From contig JAJEKV010000008.1 in NCBI GenBank assembly GCA_021234155.1, forward strand, positions 2,170,307 through 2,234,306: DNA of 64,000 nucleotides, in the 5' to 3' direction. Below, piece by piece: positions 35,991-44,876 of the stretch. Each line of letters begins with the position of its first letter. Positions within the stretch are counted from its first letter, which is position 1. Under the pieces are notes generated by a model. The model was not told the origin of the DNA and did not search any database. It saw only the letters and a program-made list of their open reading frames with translations. Source of the stretch: Isoetes taiwanensis (lineage: Eukaryota; Streptophyta; Lycopodiopsida; Isoetales; Isoetaceae). The position numbers and the translations under genes were made by a program.

Positions 35991-36833
35991 TGATATGGGG
36001 CATGCTAGGGGGAGTGGTCCAGAAGAAAAGACTAAGGCAATGGGGCATTTGGAAAAACCAATGGTTACAAGGGGGCAAGATAATTTAATCAACCATTAAA
36101 GGAAAGGGAGATATTTCTTTAAACGATAAAGGAAAATACCTTATCTAAGGGAGACATCAAAAATAGATTTCGAGCAAGCTACAAAACACTAAATTTATCA
36201 TGAAAAGGTCAGATCTTGTGGAGCTCGAAATAGCAGGGCACAAATAGCTTATCGAAGAAAGGTTCGTGAGGTTATAAGAGAAGCGGTACATGCGCACCAA
36301 CCCGACACAGAGACATCATCTGTTTTTGAATCCGGCGGCAAGGATCTTCAGTCTTCACTTCCGGCACCTGCAGAATCCGGCAGCTATACACCTTCTACTT
36401 CGGCTTCAAGGCAACCAGTTCCGGATTGCTGTTGCTTAAATCCAATCTGCCTACCTCTGATGTAGCCGAAGATCTTGCAAGCAGGGCTTCTGGGTTTGCT
36501 TTGACTGCTGGTTTTCCTGGAAGGTCCGAGATTGAGACCAATTCTATTCTTTGGTGGTTATGATTGCGCCCATCTAAGCCCATAACTGTTGTAAGATCGG
36601 ATTGATCGCAAGCTGAAGGGATAATAGGCTGCGACCAATTCCTTTCATTCTTTTCCCTTGGAAATTGCCTTAGTTCTATCTGGATCCGGTTGGGTGGAAA
36701 CTGGATGCCCAAATCCATTGGTTGTGGAAACCAAAGCTATTTGATCTTATATAAAGATTGTTATCTTCTTAATCTTGTCTATATAATTGTGGTTCAAAGT
36801 AGCTACGCCTTTAAGTCTCCTTAAAGCGTATCA
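35991..36833 (+). repeat. 5' LTR of the gag-only element (843 bp)
   Basis: TGATATGGGG...AGCGTATCA, with TG/CA ends. Close match to 38567-39396; differences are mostly small indels, e.g. a GGGGGCAAGATA segment at 36072 is absent from the 3' copy. Confidence 0.93.
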
Positions 36834-36835
36834 AG

Positions 36836-36847
36836 TGGTATCAGAGC
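36836..36847 (+). promoter_or_regulatory. Primer-binding site (initiator tRNA-Met)
   Basis: TGGTATCAGAGC two bases after the 5' LTR. Confidence 0.95.
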
Positions 36848-36870
36848 TTATCGATTCTCAGATCTGATCA

Positions 36871-38088
36871 ATGGCCCAACGCTTCAATGTTACTGAAGCA
36901 CAATATTAGCAAGCCTTGTCTAATGCTGGTTATATTGCATCCCAGTTAGCATTGCCTACGCCTAGCGATCGGCAAAGAGTATGACAGGAAAGTGGAATTG
37001 CTGTCTATTCTATACCGCTTCCTTCCGGATATTTATCTCGCAACCTTCCAGAACCTCCTTTGCCTAATGGTCCTCCACCGGTAACTCCTCCACCGCCACC
37101 TAAGCTGAGAAAATGGTTAGAGAAAGCGGATATGCGAATCTTTCAAAGGGGGAAAGACAAAGCCTGTCAAGGTTGTCATATCAGCCAGTGGGAAAAGTTC
37201 TTTGAACGAGTGTAGGCAACAGATGTGGAAAGAGCGCAAGCCATGGACACTTACTTGACAGATCGAGCTCAAGCATGGTGGCAAGGCAGACGAGAATGTG
37301 ATCCCAGGATTAATAATTGGGAAAGTTTTAAAATGGCTTTTGAAGCACACTATTTACCCTCTAACTATCACAGAGTTACGCAGGGAATGGGATCGTCTGA
37401 AACAGGGGGAAACTGAGAGTATTCAGTCCTACACTTCCAAATTCACTCATTTAGCGACACTAATAAGGAATTTGGATGGGAAAGAGCTTATGAGAAAATA
37501 CGTCAGTGGATGTAGGGATGATATTTATGCGGAAATGGAAATATTTTTCCCAAAAGATTTAAATGAAGCCATAAAACTAGCATCTGCAGTGGAGCGGAAA
37601 CTAGATCCAAAGTCTAGGAAGTTTGATATTTGGGATGAGGAAACTTCAGACCAAGAGGACAAAAAGAGTAGCAAAGAGAAAAACGGAAGTAAGGATCTTC
37701 CAAGAACTTCAAGAGGAAGAGAAATAATGGCAATGGTAATGGTTCCGAAAGGAAGCGTGAGGAGGGAAGTCAAATTAGACTGCGGAAGGAAACTAAGGAA
37801 CCAAAGGGCGGTTGCTGATGCGGAGGAAATCATTTCCTAAGGGATCGCCCGTTTGGAGAAGGGGGGATCACAAAAGTTGAACCGTCTAAACCTCAAAAGG
37901 TTGTACCAATGCATGCTATTGAAGGTCCCAAGCCCGTAGTTGTACAAATGCATGCTATTGAAGGTCCCAAGCCCGTGGAGGATATACCTGAGACCTCTAA
38001 AGCTGCTGATGAGTGGAAGAAAGATGAAGAACGGGCAAAGGCTATTGCCAAAGAACGGAGGTGGCTCCAAATTGGAACAATGGGGTAA
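36871..38088 (+). pseudogene. Gag gene of the non-autonomous element, broken
   Basis: Starts with ATG 24 nt after the primer site (MAQRFNVTEAQY). The N-terminal part is proline-rich (LPNGPPPVTPPPPPKL). The capsid core follows: KLRKWLEKADMRIF, then DRAQAWWQGRRECDPRINNW, FEAHYLPSNY, and in the next frame RREWDRLKQGETESIQSYTS, typical of plant Ty3 gag. Stops fall near 36904, 36982 and 37213. The frame shifts +1 near 37370 and returns to the first frame near 37840. The tail contains a 13-residue tandem repeat and a lysine/glutamate-rich end. I see no CCHC knuckle. Confidence 0.85.
37900..37977 (+). repeat. 39-bp in-frame tandem duplication in gag
   Basis: Units 37900-37938 and 37939-37977 differ at two bases and encode the repeated peptide MHAIEGPKPV. 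Confidence 0.92.
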
Positions 38089-38266
38089 AAGTAGTAAAAA
38101 TTTTACATCTCTTAGGATAAGATTTGTAAGACTTGATTGGATTTGTGAGATTTGATTTTTATGTGGAATGAAAATTAAATTATTATGAAAGCATGGTGCA
38201 TTAGATGTAAATTTTGAAAGGTGGTAACTGTTGTTATAGCACAATAGGCCTAACAAAATTACATCG

Positions 38267-38435
38267 GTATCGCGGAGATACAATTAAGTGGTACCGTGGA
38301 GGTACGAAAAATACTAACGTATCGTGGAGATACAATAGTTTAGTATCGTGGAGATACTATCAAATAGTACCGCAGAGGTACAAACGATAGCAATGTGCCG
38401 CAGAGGTACAAGGATATATCGTACTGTGGAAGTAC
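38267..38435 (+). repeat. Array of seven 15-nt hairpin motifs with covarying stems
   Basis: Seven interrupted palindromes of pattern GTAYC-NNNNN-GRTAC lie at 38267, 38291, 38319, 38343, 38367, 38395 and 38421 (start positions, 15 nt each, spaced 24-28 nt). Stems change in step: GTATC/GATAC, GTACC/GGTAC, GTACT/AGTAC, and one GTGCC/GGTAC that allows a G-U pair. The 5-nt loop is GYGGA or GCAGA. The array lies 180 nt after the gag stop and 130 nt before the 3' LTR. The purpose is unknown; an RNA packaging, localisation or protein-binding signal is plausible. Confidence 0.85.
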
Positions 38436-38548
38436 GCGCATATCCGTAACTATTTCTTGAATATGTAGAACCTTCAGACGTATAGGGCAATCACTTTAAG
38501 AAGGGATGGAGCCCACTGGAGCGTCTTTGGAAGATCTCGGACGATCTT

Positions 38549-38566
38549 CGTTAAGAAGGGATGGAT
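38549..38566 (+). promoter_or_regulatory. Polypurine-rich tract before the 3' LTR
   Basis: GTTAAGAAGGGATGGAT directly precedes the LTR start TGATATGGGG. A related TTTAAGAAGGGATGGAGC occurs at 38491. Confidence 0.7.
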
Positions 38567-39396
38567 TGATATGGGGCATGCTACGGGGAGTGGTCCAGAA
38601 GAAAAGACTAAGGCAATGGGGCATTTGGAAAAACCAATGGTTACAATTAATCAACCATTAAAGGAAAGGGAGATATTTCTTTAAAAGATAAAGGAAAATA
38701 CCTTATCTAAGGGAGACATCAAAAATAGATTTTGAGCAAGCTACGAAACACTAAATTTATCATGAAAAAGGTCGGATCTTGTGGAGCTCGAAATAGCAGG
38801 GCACAAATAGCTTATCTGAAGAAAGGTTCGTGAGGTTATAAGAGAACGATCGTATGCACCAAACCCGACACGGAGACATCATCATCGTTTTTTGAATCCG
38901 GCAAACAAGGATCTTCGGTCTTCCCAGGCACTGCAGAATCCGGTTATACACCTTCTACTTCCGGCTTCAAGGCAACGGGTTCACATTGCTTTCGTTGCTT
39001 AAATCCAACTGTCTACCTCGATTTAGCCAGAAGATCTTGCAAGCAGGGCTTCTGAGTTTGCTTTGACTGCTGGTTTTCCTGGAAAGTCCGAGATTGAGAC
39101 CAATTCTATTCTTTGGTGGTTATGATTTGCCCATCTAAGCCCATAACTGTTGTAAGGTCGGATTGATCGCAAATTTTGAAGGGATAATAGGTCATGACCA
39201 ATTCCTTTCATTCTTTTCCCTTGGAAATTGCCTTAGTTCTATCTGGATCCGGTTGGGTGGAAACTGGATGTCCAAATCCATTGGTTGTGGAAACCAAAGC
39301 TATTTGATCTTATATAAAGATTGTTATCTTCTTAATCTTGTCTATATAATTGTGGTTCAAAGTAGCTACGCCTTTAAGTCTCCTTAAAGCGTATCA
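38567..39396 (+). repeat. 3' LTR of the gag-only element (830 bp)
   Basis: TGATATGGGGCATGCTACGG...AGCGTATCA, homologous along its full length to 35991-36833 and followed by the target duplication GTATT (39397-39401). Confidence 0.93.
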
Positions 39397-39401
39397 GTAT
39401 T
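39397..39401. repeat. Target-site duplication GTATT, right copy
   Basis: Matches 35986-35990. Confidence 0.92.
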
Positions 39402-39534
39402 GCTTTGTGTTGAAGATTTTGAATGCTGGTAAACAATTATTTTAAAGAACATAATTGTTCTTGAAACCTTAAGCTATTGTTCAATAGTTGGTATTTTTCC
39501 CTGAAGTCCTTATTTCTTTTCTATCTTCTTGCAG

Positions 39535-39603
39535 TTAAGGCTGGATATTGCAACAATTGCTGGTACACTGGCATTTTTGATAAACTACAGATTTGACGAC
39601 CAG
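39535..39603 (+). CDS. Second exon-like island of an unidentified plus-strand gene
   Basis: A 69-bp phase-0 segment, LRLDIATIAGTLAFLINYRF plus DDQ, is bounded by TTCTTGCAG and a GTATCC donor. The middle looks like a membrane segment. I do not recognise the family. It follows the gag-only element by 133 bp and a Copia LTR starts 30 bp downstream, so both retroelements appear to sit in introns of the same gene, together with the island at 35505. Confidence 0.4.
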
Positions 39604-39633
39604 GTATCCAAACCAAATTATTGTACATCTAGC

Positions 39634-40527
39634 TGTAAGAAAAGTTGTTCAGTTCACAACTTAAAACAAGAGGAGATGTCCATTGTTAACTTGGTTGTTG
39701 AGAAACAAGTACAGTTGGAGTCTTAAAGTTGACAGAGAAAGATTAGAAAACCTATGGTGAACTGAGACTACAGTGTAGGTACAGTGAATGCACAATGTGA
39801 GGAAACTTGGGTACAATGAATATGAGTACCTGAAACAATCAGTGGAAAATCAGGAGAACACTTAGGGTTATGTGAATATGGGATATTCATAGTTTAACCT
39901 AAGTTTATAAGACATGATAATTTTACCTTTGGTTCAAAGGTTGATAAAAGACCAAGGTTATTATTATTAGAACTCGAATAACATTGAAAATTCATACAAG
40001 ACATTTGAGAATGTGGGATATTGTTGAGATAGGAAAAACCTACAGATTTGGATCCGATAAGAGCAAAGAAGCAGGCGGTTCCGGAAGGCCTGGGCGGTTC
40101 CAGCACCGTCGGAACTGCCCTAGAAATATAGAACGAGCAGAATCGATTTATTTACTGTTGGTTTTTGGGTGCGATATTGGTCTCTGCTACAGTACTTCAT
40201 TGTGTCTACAGTTAATCTCGAAGAAGGTAAATGAACCATTGTTGATTTATTTGAATGACCACTTTGATTTTATCTTCAATGGTGGAATAGATCAAATAAA
40301 TTTCAAATGCTGATTGAAGCAAATGTAGTAATGTAGTTTTGCAAGATTGAGGTTTTCCAAGTAGTAATGATTTATACATGAAGATTAATGCTGAGGTTGA
40401 AAGCACATTACATATAGATATGATTGCATTCGATGTTGAAGAATGATACAAATTATGCCTATGGTCTAGACATTATTTTTCTAACTAATTGTGGTTGCAA
40501 GGAAATTAAGTTAACAAGTCTCTCACA
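39634..40527 (+). repeat. 5' LTR of the Copia element (894 bp)
   Basis: TGTAAGAAAAGTTGTTC...AGTCTCTCACA, TG/CA ends. Its first 95 bp recur at 44782. Confidence 0.9.
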
Positions 40528-40528
40528 T

Positions 40529-40540
40529 TGGTATCAGAGC
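40529..40540 (+). promoter_or_regulatory. Primer-binding site (initiator tRNA-Met)
   Basis: TGGTATCAGAGC one base after the LTR. Confidence 0.95.
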
Positions 40541-40547
40541 TAGAAAA

Positions 40548-41560
40548 ATGTCTAGCCGCTTTGGTGCAGGGTTGTTGAATGCTATTGAAGTATTCAAAGG
40601 AGATTCAGGGTTCCAGGTGTGGAAAGAAAAAATTAAACATGTATTGCAAGTAGAAGACTTGTGGGAGATTATTGAGCCCACTTGGAGCAAAGGTGATAAA
40701 AGAAATTGCGGGGAGAGGAAGGGAGTTCCTCTACAGAAGGCTAGAGCTTCGATTCAGTGGAAAGGTAAAGAGACTAGTGTAACCTCGGAGTAAAAAGGAA
40801 AGCAAGTGAGAATCAAGCAAAGGTGAGAGAAGCTCAAGGAATTATAATGAGCAAAGTAGGTTCGTGGAATTGTTCAAACCGAGAGGGAAACATCCCAAGG
40901 AAATGTGGAAGTATATGATGATGACATATGAAGAGAAGACATCCTCTCAGATTGATGTCTTAGAAAATGAATTGAGAAGATCTGAAATTGATTGACAAAA
41001 GCAATGTGAATGAATTTTTTCAATCTTTTGATAACATAATAGCAGACCTTGAAGGAGCAGGGGTAACCTATTCACAGCAGCAGCAGGTCCTAGCTATTTC
41101 CAGAAGTGTGACGAGCCTAGGGAACATATCTATATTTATAAGGACAATAGCTAGAAATAGAGAGGAAGTCGAAAGAATGTTAAAGACGTAAAATTGAACA
41201 AAGCAAGGTTGGAGATGAGGAAGAAACAAGTCAAATTTGCTTTACAAAAGGAAAAACAAAGGAGATAATAAAGGCAAGGTCGGACCCCTGTTTTCACCAT
41301 GAATCAAGATGGTCACATCAAAGTGAACTGCCCAAACTTGACCAAAGAAATAAATTGTTATAATTGTGGAGGCAGGGGTCATTATGCTTCATCCTGCCTA
41401 CTCCCAAAAGAACATACTAGAGGCAGGGGAAGAGGAGGTAGAAACTTCAATGCAAGAGGAAGAGGTAAGGGAAGGGGAAGAAATGCTTTTGAAGCTAATG
41501 TGGCCGAGGAGGTCAAACTGGAAGAAGGAAACTCAAACAGGATGATGGGGTAAAAGTAAT
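40548..41560 (+). pseudogene. Copia Gag remnant with CCHC zinc knuckle
   Basis: Begins MSSRFGAGLLNAIEVFKGDS, the start typical of Copia gag, followed by FQVWKEKIKHVLQVEDLWEI. A stop falls at 40791 and the frame changes several times; a middle part (VNEFFQSFDNIIADLEGAGV) is in another frame at 40988-41191. The nucleocapsid part has CYNCGGRGHYASSC (about 41356-41397) and a GRGRGG-rich basic tail. An internal segment seems to be missing relative to complete Copia gag. Confidence 0.85.
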
Positions 41561-41893
41561 TCTAAAGTTTTTTCCGCTTGCTCGGATATTAATGATGATG
41601 ACCTTCTAATTTTAGATAGTGGAGTTTGAGAAAAGCATAGCATGCTCATCAAAATTACTAAAGGAATGCCAAGGTCACAAAGGAGGACATGTGCAAGTTG
41701 GAAATGGAAGTCTGCAAAAGATTGAAGAAGTAGGAGTATTAGAATTATTTGATCTAGAGGGAAAAAAAGAATTTGCAAAATGTTTTATGTGTTCCAACCT
41801 TAGTCGAATCGATTTCGGTTTGTCAACTAGTTGACATGGGGTTCGTGAGTTGTTTTTGAACAACTTGAATGTAAAGTTTATGAAGGCAATAAA
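41561..41893 (+). pseudogene. Copia protease remnant
   Basis: DDLLILDSGV at about 41597-41629 is the protease active-site block, with the Asp-Ser-Gly triplet at 41615-41623. A stop follows immediately and the frame then shifts. The expected downstream protease residues are not readable in one frame. This break separates gag from the long pol frame. Confidence 0.75.
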
Positions 41894-44482
41894 TTGAAAT
41901 TTCTGGGAAAACGTGTTGGTAACTTGTTTGGTATAAATCCCCACTGTTTAACCAGCATTAACATGATCACAATTCCAGATATATTGTGCTGGCATGAAAG
42001 ACTTGGACACACAAATTTTAAAACCATTGAATATCTTATAAACACTGGTCTGATACAAAGCTCAAATAGAAAAGTGGCTGATCATGTGTGCAAAGGGTGC
42101 ATGTTAGGAAAACAATGCAGATTGCCATTTTCAAGATCAAAGGAGAAAGCAAAGGAGATACTGGAACTCATACACACTGACCTCTGTGGACCACTCAACA
42201 TAACTGGAATCTCAGGTAAGAAATATTTTATAACATTCATTGATGATTATAGTAGGAAAACAAAGGTCTATTGCTTGAGAAGCAAAAATCTAGCATTTGA
42301 AGCATTCAAGCTGTTTGCAGCAGAAGTAGAATGTTCTACAGGGAAGAAAATCAAATGTGTCAGGTCAGACAGAGGAGGGGAATATATGTCAAGTAAATTT
42401 AGAACATATTGCATAGAAAAGGGCATAAAAAGGCAATACACTTGCAGCTATACTCCTCAGCAAAATGGCACAGCTGAGAGGAAAAACAAAAGCATTCTAA
42501 ATGCTGTTAGAGCAATGCTCAAACACTCTGGGCTTCCTAACAATCTTTGGGAAGAAGCAGTTAAAACTGCTGTTGAAGTTCAAAATGTATTACCATCAAA
42601 AGTATTGGCTGGAAAAAGTCCTGAAGAATTGTGGTCAGGGAAAACTCCTAAGTATGAAAAATTTAAAGCATTTGGATGCTTGACCTACACTCATGTACCC
42701 GAAGAGAAAAGATCAAAACTTGATGATAGGTCAATGATAACCTATTTGGTAGGGTATGACGAGCACTCTAAAGGGTACAGAGTATATAATCCTGCAGGCA
42801 GAAACATATTAGTAAGCAGGGATGTTAACTTTGTTGAAAAGGAATTGTATAGACCAAGGATAATTAATAAGGAACCTGTGCAAGCAGAAATGGGAGAACT
42901 GCTGAAAGAAGATGAAGAGGAAAATAAAGAAGTAGCAGCAGAACCAGCAAATGTATCAGCCTATGAAAATATAGATAGTGAAAATGAAGAAGATGAGGAA
43001 AGGGAAGAAAATACTGAACAACAAGGGACTGAAAATGACCAGGGAATACCTATTGAAAATGAAGATGAAAGAATCAAGAAAAGAAAAACAGAAGCAGAAA
43101 GGCTAAAAGAAGGGTTGAACATAAATATTGAGAATTATGGAAGAGAGAGGGATGGGAAAAGTAGCAGGTTGCACAAGGAAACAATAAGTGAGGCATTAAT
43201 GGTGCTGGAAGGAGGAGTTCCTGAGACATTTGAAGATGCTATAAATGGTCTGCATGGAAATATGTGGAAAAAGGCAATGGAAGAAGAAATGAATGCTTTT
43301 GACAGAACCTTAACTTATGAAGTGGTAGAAATGCCAAAGGATAAAAATATTGTTGGAAATAAATGGGTATACAAATTAAAATTGAATGCAGATGGAAGTA
43401 CAAAATACAAGGCAAGACTTGTAGCTCAGGGATACTCTCAAAAACAAGGTGTGGATTATGAAGAGACCTATTCCCCTGTAGTTAAATTAACAAGCATTAG
43501 AATGCTTATTGCTATGGCAAATGCTTATGATTTAGAACTGCATCACATGGACGTGAGTACAGCTTTTCTAAATGCTGATTTAGAAGAGGAAATATTCATG
43601 AAGCAAGCTCCTGGCTATGAGGAAGGTGAAAACAAAGTGTGGAAACTGAAAAAGGCTGTCTATGGACTTAAGCAATCACCTAGACAATGGAACAAATGCA
43701 TTGACAACTATTTGAAAGAACAAGGATTTGAGGCACTCAACCATGATGGAAATGTCTATATTTTTAGGGATGAGCAGGAGTATTGCATAATTGGTTTATA
43801 TGTTGATGATTGTGTTATGGCAGCAAGCAATGGAATAATATTAGATAAGTGCAAAAACATATTGAAGGAAAAGTTTCAAATGTCAGATTTAGGGGAACTA
43901 AGACAGTTTCTAGGTATTGAGGTTGCACGAGACAGAAAAGAAAAAAGAATCACTCTTTCACAAGAAAAGTACATTAACACAGTGATTGACAGGTTTAACA
44001 TGACCGATTGCAACTCCACCAATACACCAGTGGTACCAGGAATGAAGATATCAAAAAGGTTATCACCACAAACAGAAAAGGAGAGAAAGGAGATGGCAGA
44101 CATACCCTATAGACCTCTGATCGGAAGCCTATTATACATAGCAAATAACACGAGACCAGATATTGCCTACATTGTTAATGTTCTAAGTAGATACAATCAT
44201 GACCCTGGAAAGGGACATTGGCTGGCTGCAAAAAGGGTATTGAGATACTTGCAAGGAACAAAAACCAATGGGATAATTTTTGATTCAACAGATCTAATCT
44301 TAAAGGGATATTGTGATGCAGACTGGTGTGGGGACCAAGATGAGCGAAAATCAACCTCAGGGTATGTGTTAATGCTTGGAGGAGGACCAGTGAGTTGGAG
44401 AAGCAAGAAGCAATCTTCAATTGCTTTATCTACAAAGAGACCAGAGTATGCAAAGAACAACACTTGCAAAGAAAAGAAATAG
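41894..44482 (+). CDS. Copia integrase and reverse transcriptase polyprotein, long intact frame (862 codons)
   Basis: GAG-pre-integrase zinc motif: His34 and His39 (WHERLGH), Cys66 and Cys69 (VCKGCMLG). Integrase core with Asp96 (HTDLCGPL), Asp159 (VRSDRGGEY) and Glu195 (NGTAERKNKS), a correct D,D(35)E spacing. An acidic linker (about 330-420) leads to the RVT_2 reverse transcriptase: KARLVAQGYSQKQGVDYEET, Asp553 (MDVSTAFLN), and the catalytic YVDD at 636-639. RNase H begins (LLYIANNTRPDIAY, CDADWCGDQ, KSTSGYV) but the frame is lost after SSIALST, at residue about 846. All enzyme residues up to there are present. The natural start lies upstream in the broken protease region. Confidence 0.93.
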   Translation: MKFLGKRVGNLFGINPHCLTSINMITIPDILCWHERLGHTNFKTIEYLINTGLIQSSNRKVADHVCKGCMLGKQCRLPFSRSKEKAKEILELIHTDLCGPLNITGISGKKYFITFIDDYSRKTKVYCLRSKNLAFEAFKLFAAEVECSTGKKIKCVRSDRGGEYMSSKFRTYCIEKGIKRQYTCSYTPQQNGTAERKNKSILNAVRAMLKHSGLPNNLWEEAVKTAVEVQNVLPSKVLAGKSPEELWSGKTPKYEKFKAFGCLTYTHVPEEKRSKLDDRSMITYLVGYDEHSKGYRVYNPAGRNILVSRDVNFVEKELYRPRIINKEPVQAEMGELLKEDEEENKEVAAEPANVSAYENIDSENEEDEEREENTEQQGTENDQGIPIENEDERIKKRKTEAERLKEGLNINIENYGRERDGKSSRLHKETISEALMVLEGGVPETFEDAINGLHGNMWKKAMEEEMNAFDRTLTYEVVEMPKDKNIVGNKWVYKLKLNADGSTKYKARLVAQGYSQKQGVDYEETYSPVVKLTSIRMLIAMANAYDLELHHMDVSTAFLNADLEEEIFMKQAPGYEEGENKVWKLKKAVYGLKQSPRQWNKCIDNYLKEQGFEALNHDGNVYIFRDEQEYCIIGLYVDDCVMAASNGIILDKCKNILKEKFQMSDLGELRQFLGIEVARDRKEKRITLSQEKYINTVIDRFNMTDCNSTNTPVVPGMKISKRLSPQTEKERKEMADIPYRPLIGSLLYIANNTRPDIAYIVNVLSRYNHDPGKGHWLAAKRVLRYLQGTKTNGIIFDSTDLILKGYCDADWCGDQDERKSTSGYVLMLGGGPVSWRSKKQSSIALSTKRPEYAKNNTCKEKK

Positions 44483-44708
44483 TGTGGTGTAGGAGATTTC
44501 TTGAGGAACTTGGTCCGACTCAAAATGCGTGTACAAAGTTGTTTTGTGATAACCAAAGTTGTATAGCTATGACTAAGAATCCCATATTGCATGAAAGGAC
44601 AAAACACATTGAGATGGAATTGCATTTTATCGAGACATGGTTAGAAAATCGAATACGTAGAATATGTCGTCCGAGGAGCTCGGTGCGATGTATTAACAAA
44701 AAGCCTTA
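44395..44708 (+). pseudogene. Frameshifted C-terminal end of Copia RNase H
   Basis: In the next frame the sequence continues KEIVWCRRFLEELG, KLFCDNQSCIAMTKNP and HERTKHIEMELHFI, the known end of Copia RNase H. It is displaced from the main frame by an indel between about 44430 and 44480. Confidence 0.85.
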
Positions 44709-44770
44709 AGCTATGTGAGATTTCAAAAATTAATCACGAGTTGAACCGCAGATGTATTTTAAGTTGTGAC

Positions 44771-44876
44771 CAAAAGGGGAATGTAAGAAAAGTTGTTCGG
44801 GCCACAACTTAAAACAAGAGGAGATGTCCATTGTTAACTTGGTTGTTGAGAAACAAGTACGCTTTGAGTCCGGCAG
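44771..44876 (+). repeat. Polypurine tract and truncated Copia 3' LTR
   Basis: AAAAGGGGAA then TGTAAGAAAAGTTG at 44782. It matches the 5' LTR to GAGAAACAAGTACG near 44862, after which the similarity ends. Confidence 0.88.

Larger units (their letters stand above)
35991..39396 (+). mobile_element. Gag-only non-autonomous LTR retrotransposon (TR-GAG type, 3.4 kb)
   Basis: Complete structure: 5' LTR 35991-36833, initiator-Met primer site 36836-36847, one gag gene, a structured 3' untranslated region, a polypurine tract, and 3' LTR 38567-39396, with exact 5-bp target duplications GTATT on both sides. There is no protease, integrase or reverse transcriptase and no space for them, so it must borrow enzymes from another element. 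Known plant TR-GAG elements have this plan. The gag frame is broken by three stops and two frameshifts, so this copy also needs Gag supplied in trans. Confidence 0.9.
39634..44876 (+). mobile_element. Ty1/Copia LTR retrotransposon, 3' LTR truncated
   Basis: 5' LTR 39634-40527, primer site 40529-40540, gag with zinc knuckle, protease, then integrase before reverse transcriptase (Copia order), polypurine tract 44771-44781 and the first about 95 bp of the 3' LTR. The 3' LTR ends abruptly near 44865-44876, where unrelated sequence begins, so no target duplication can be found. The pol frame is strikingly well preserved compared with the Ty3 elements around it, which points to a younger insertion. 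Confidence 0.93.
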
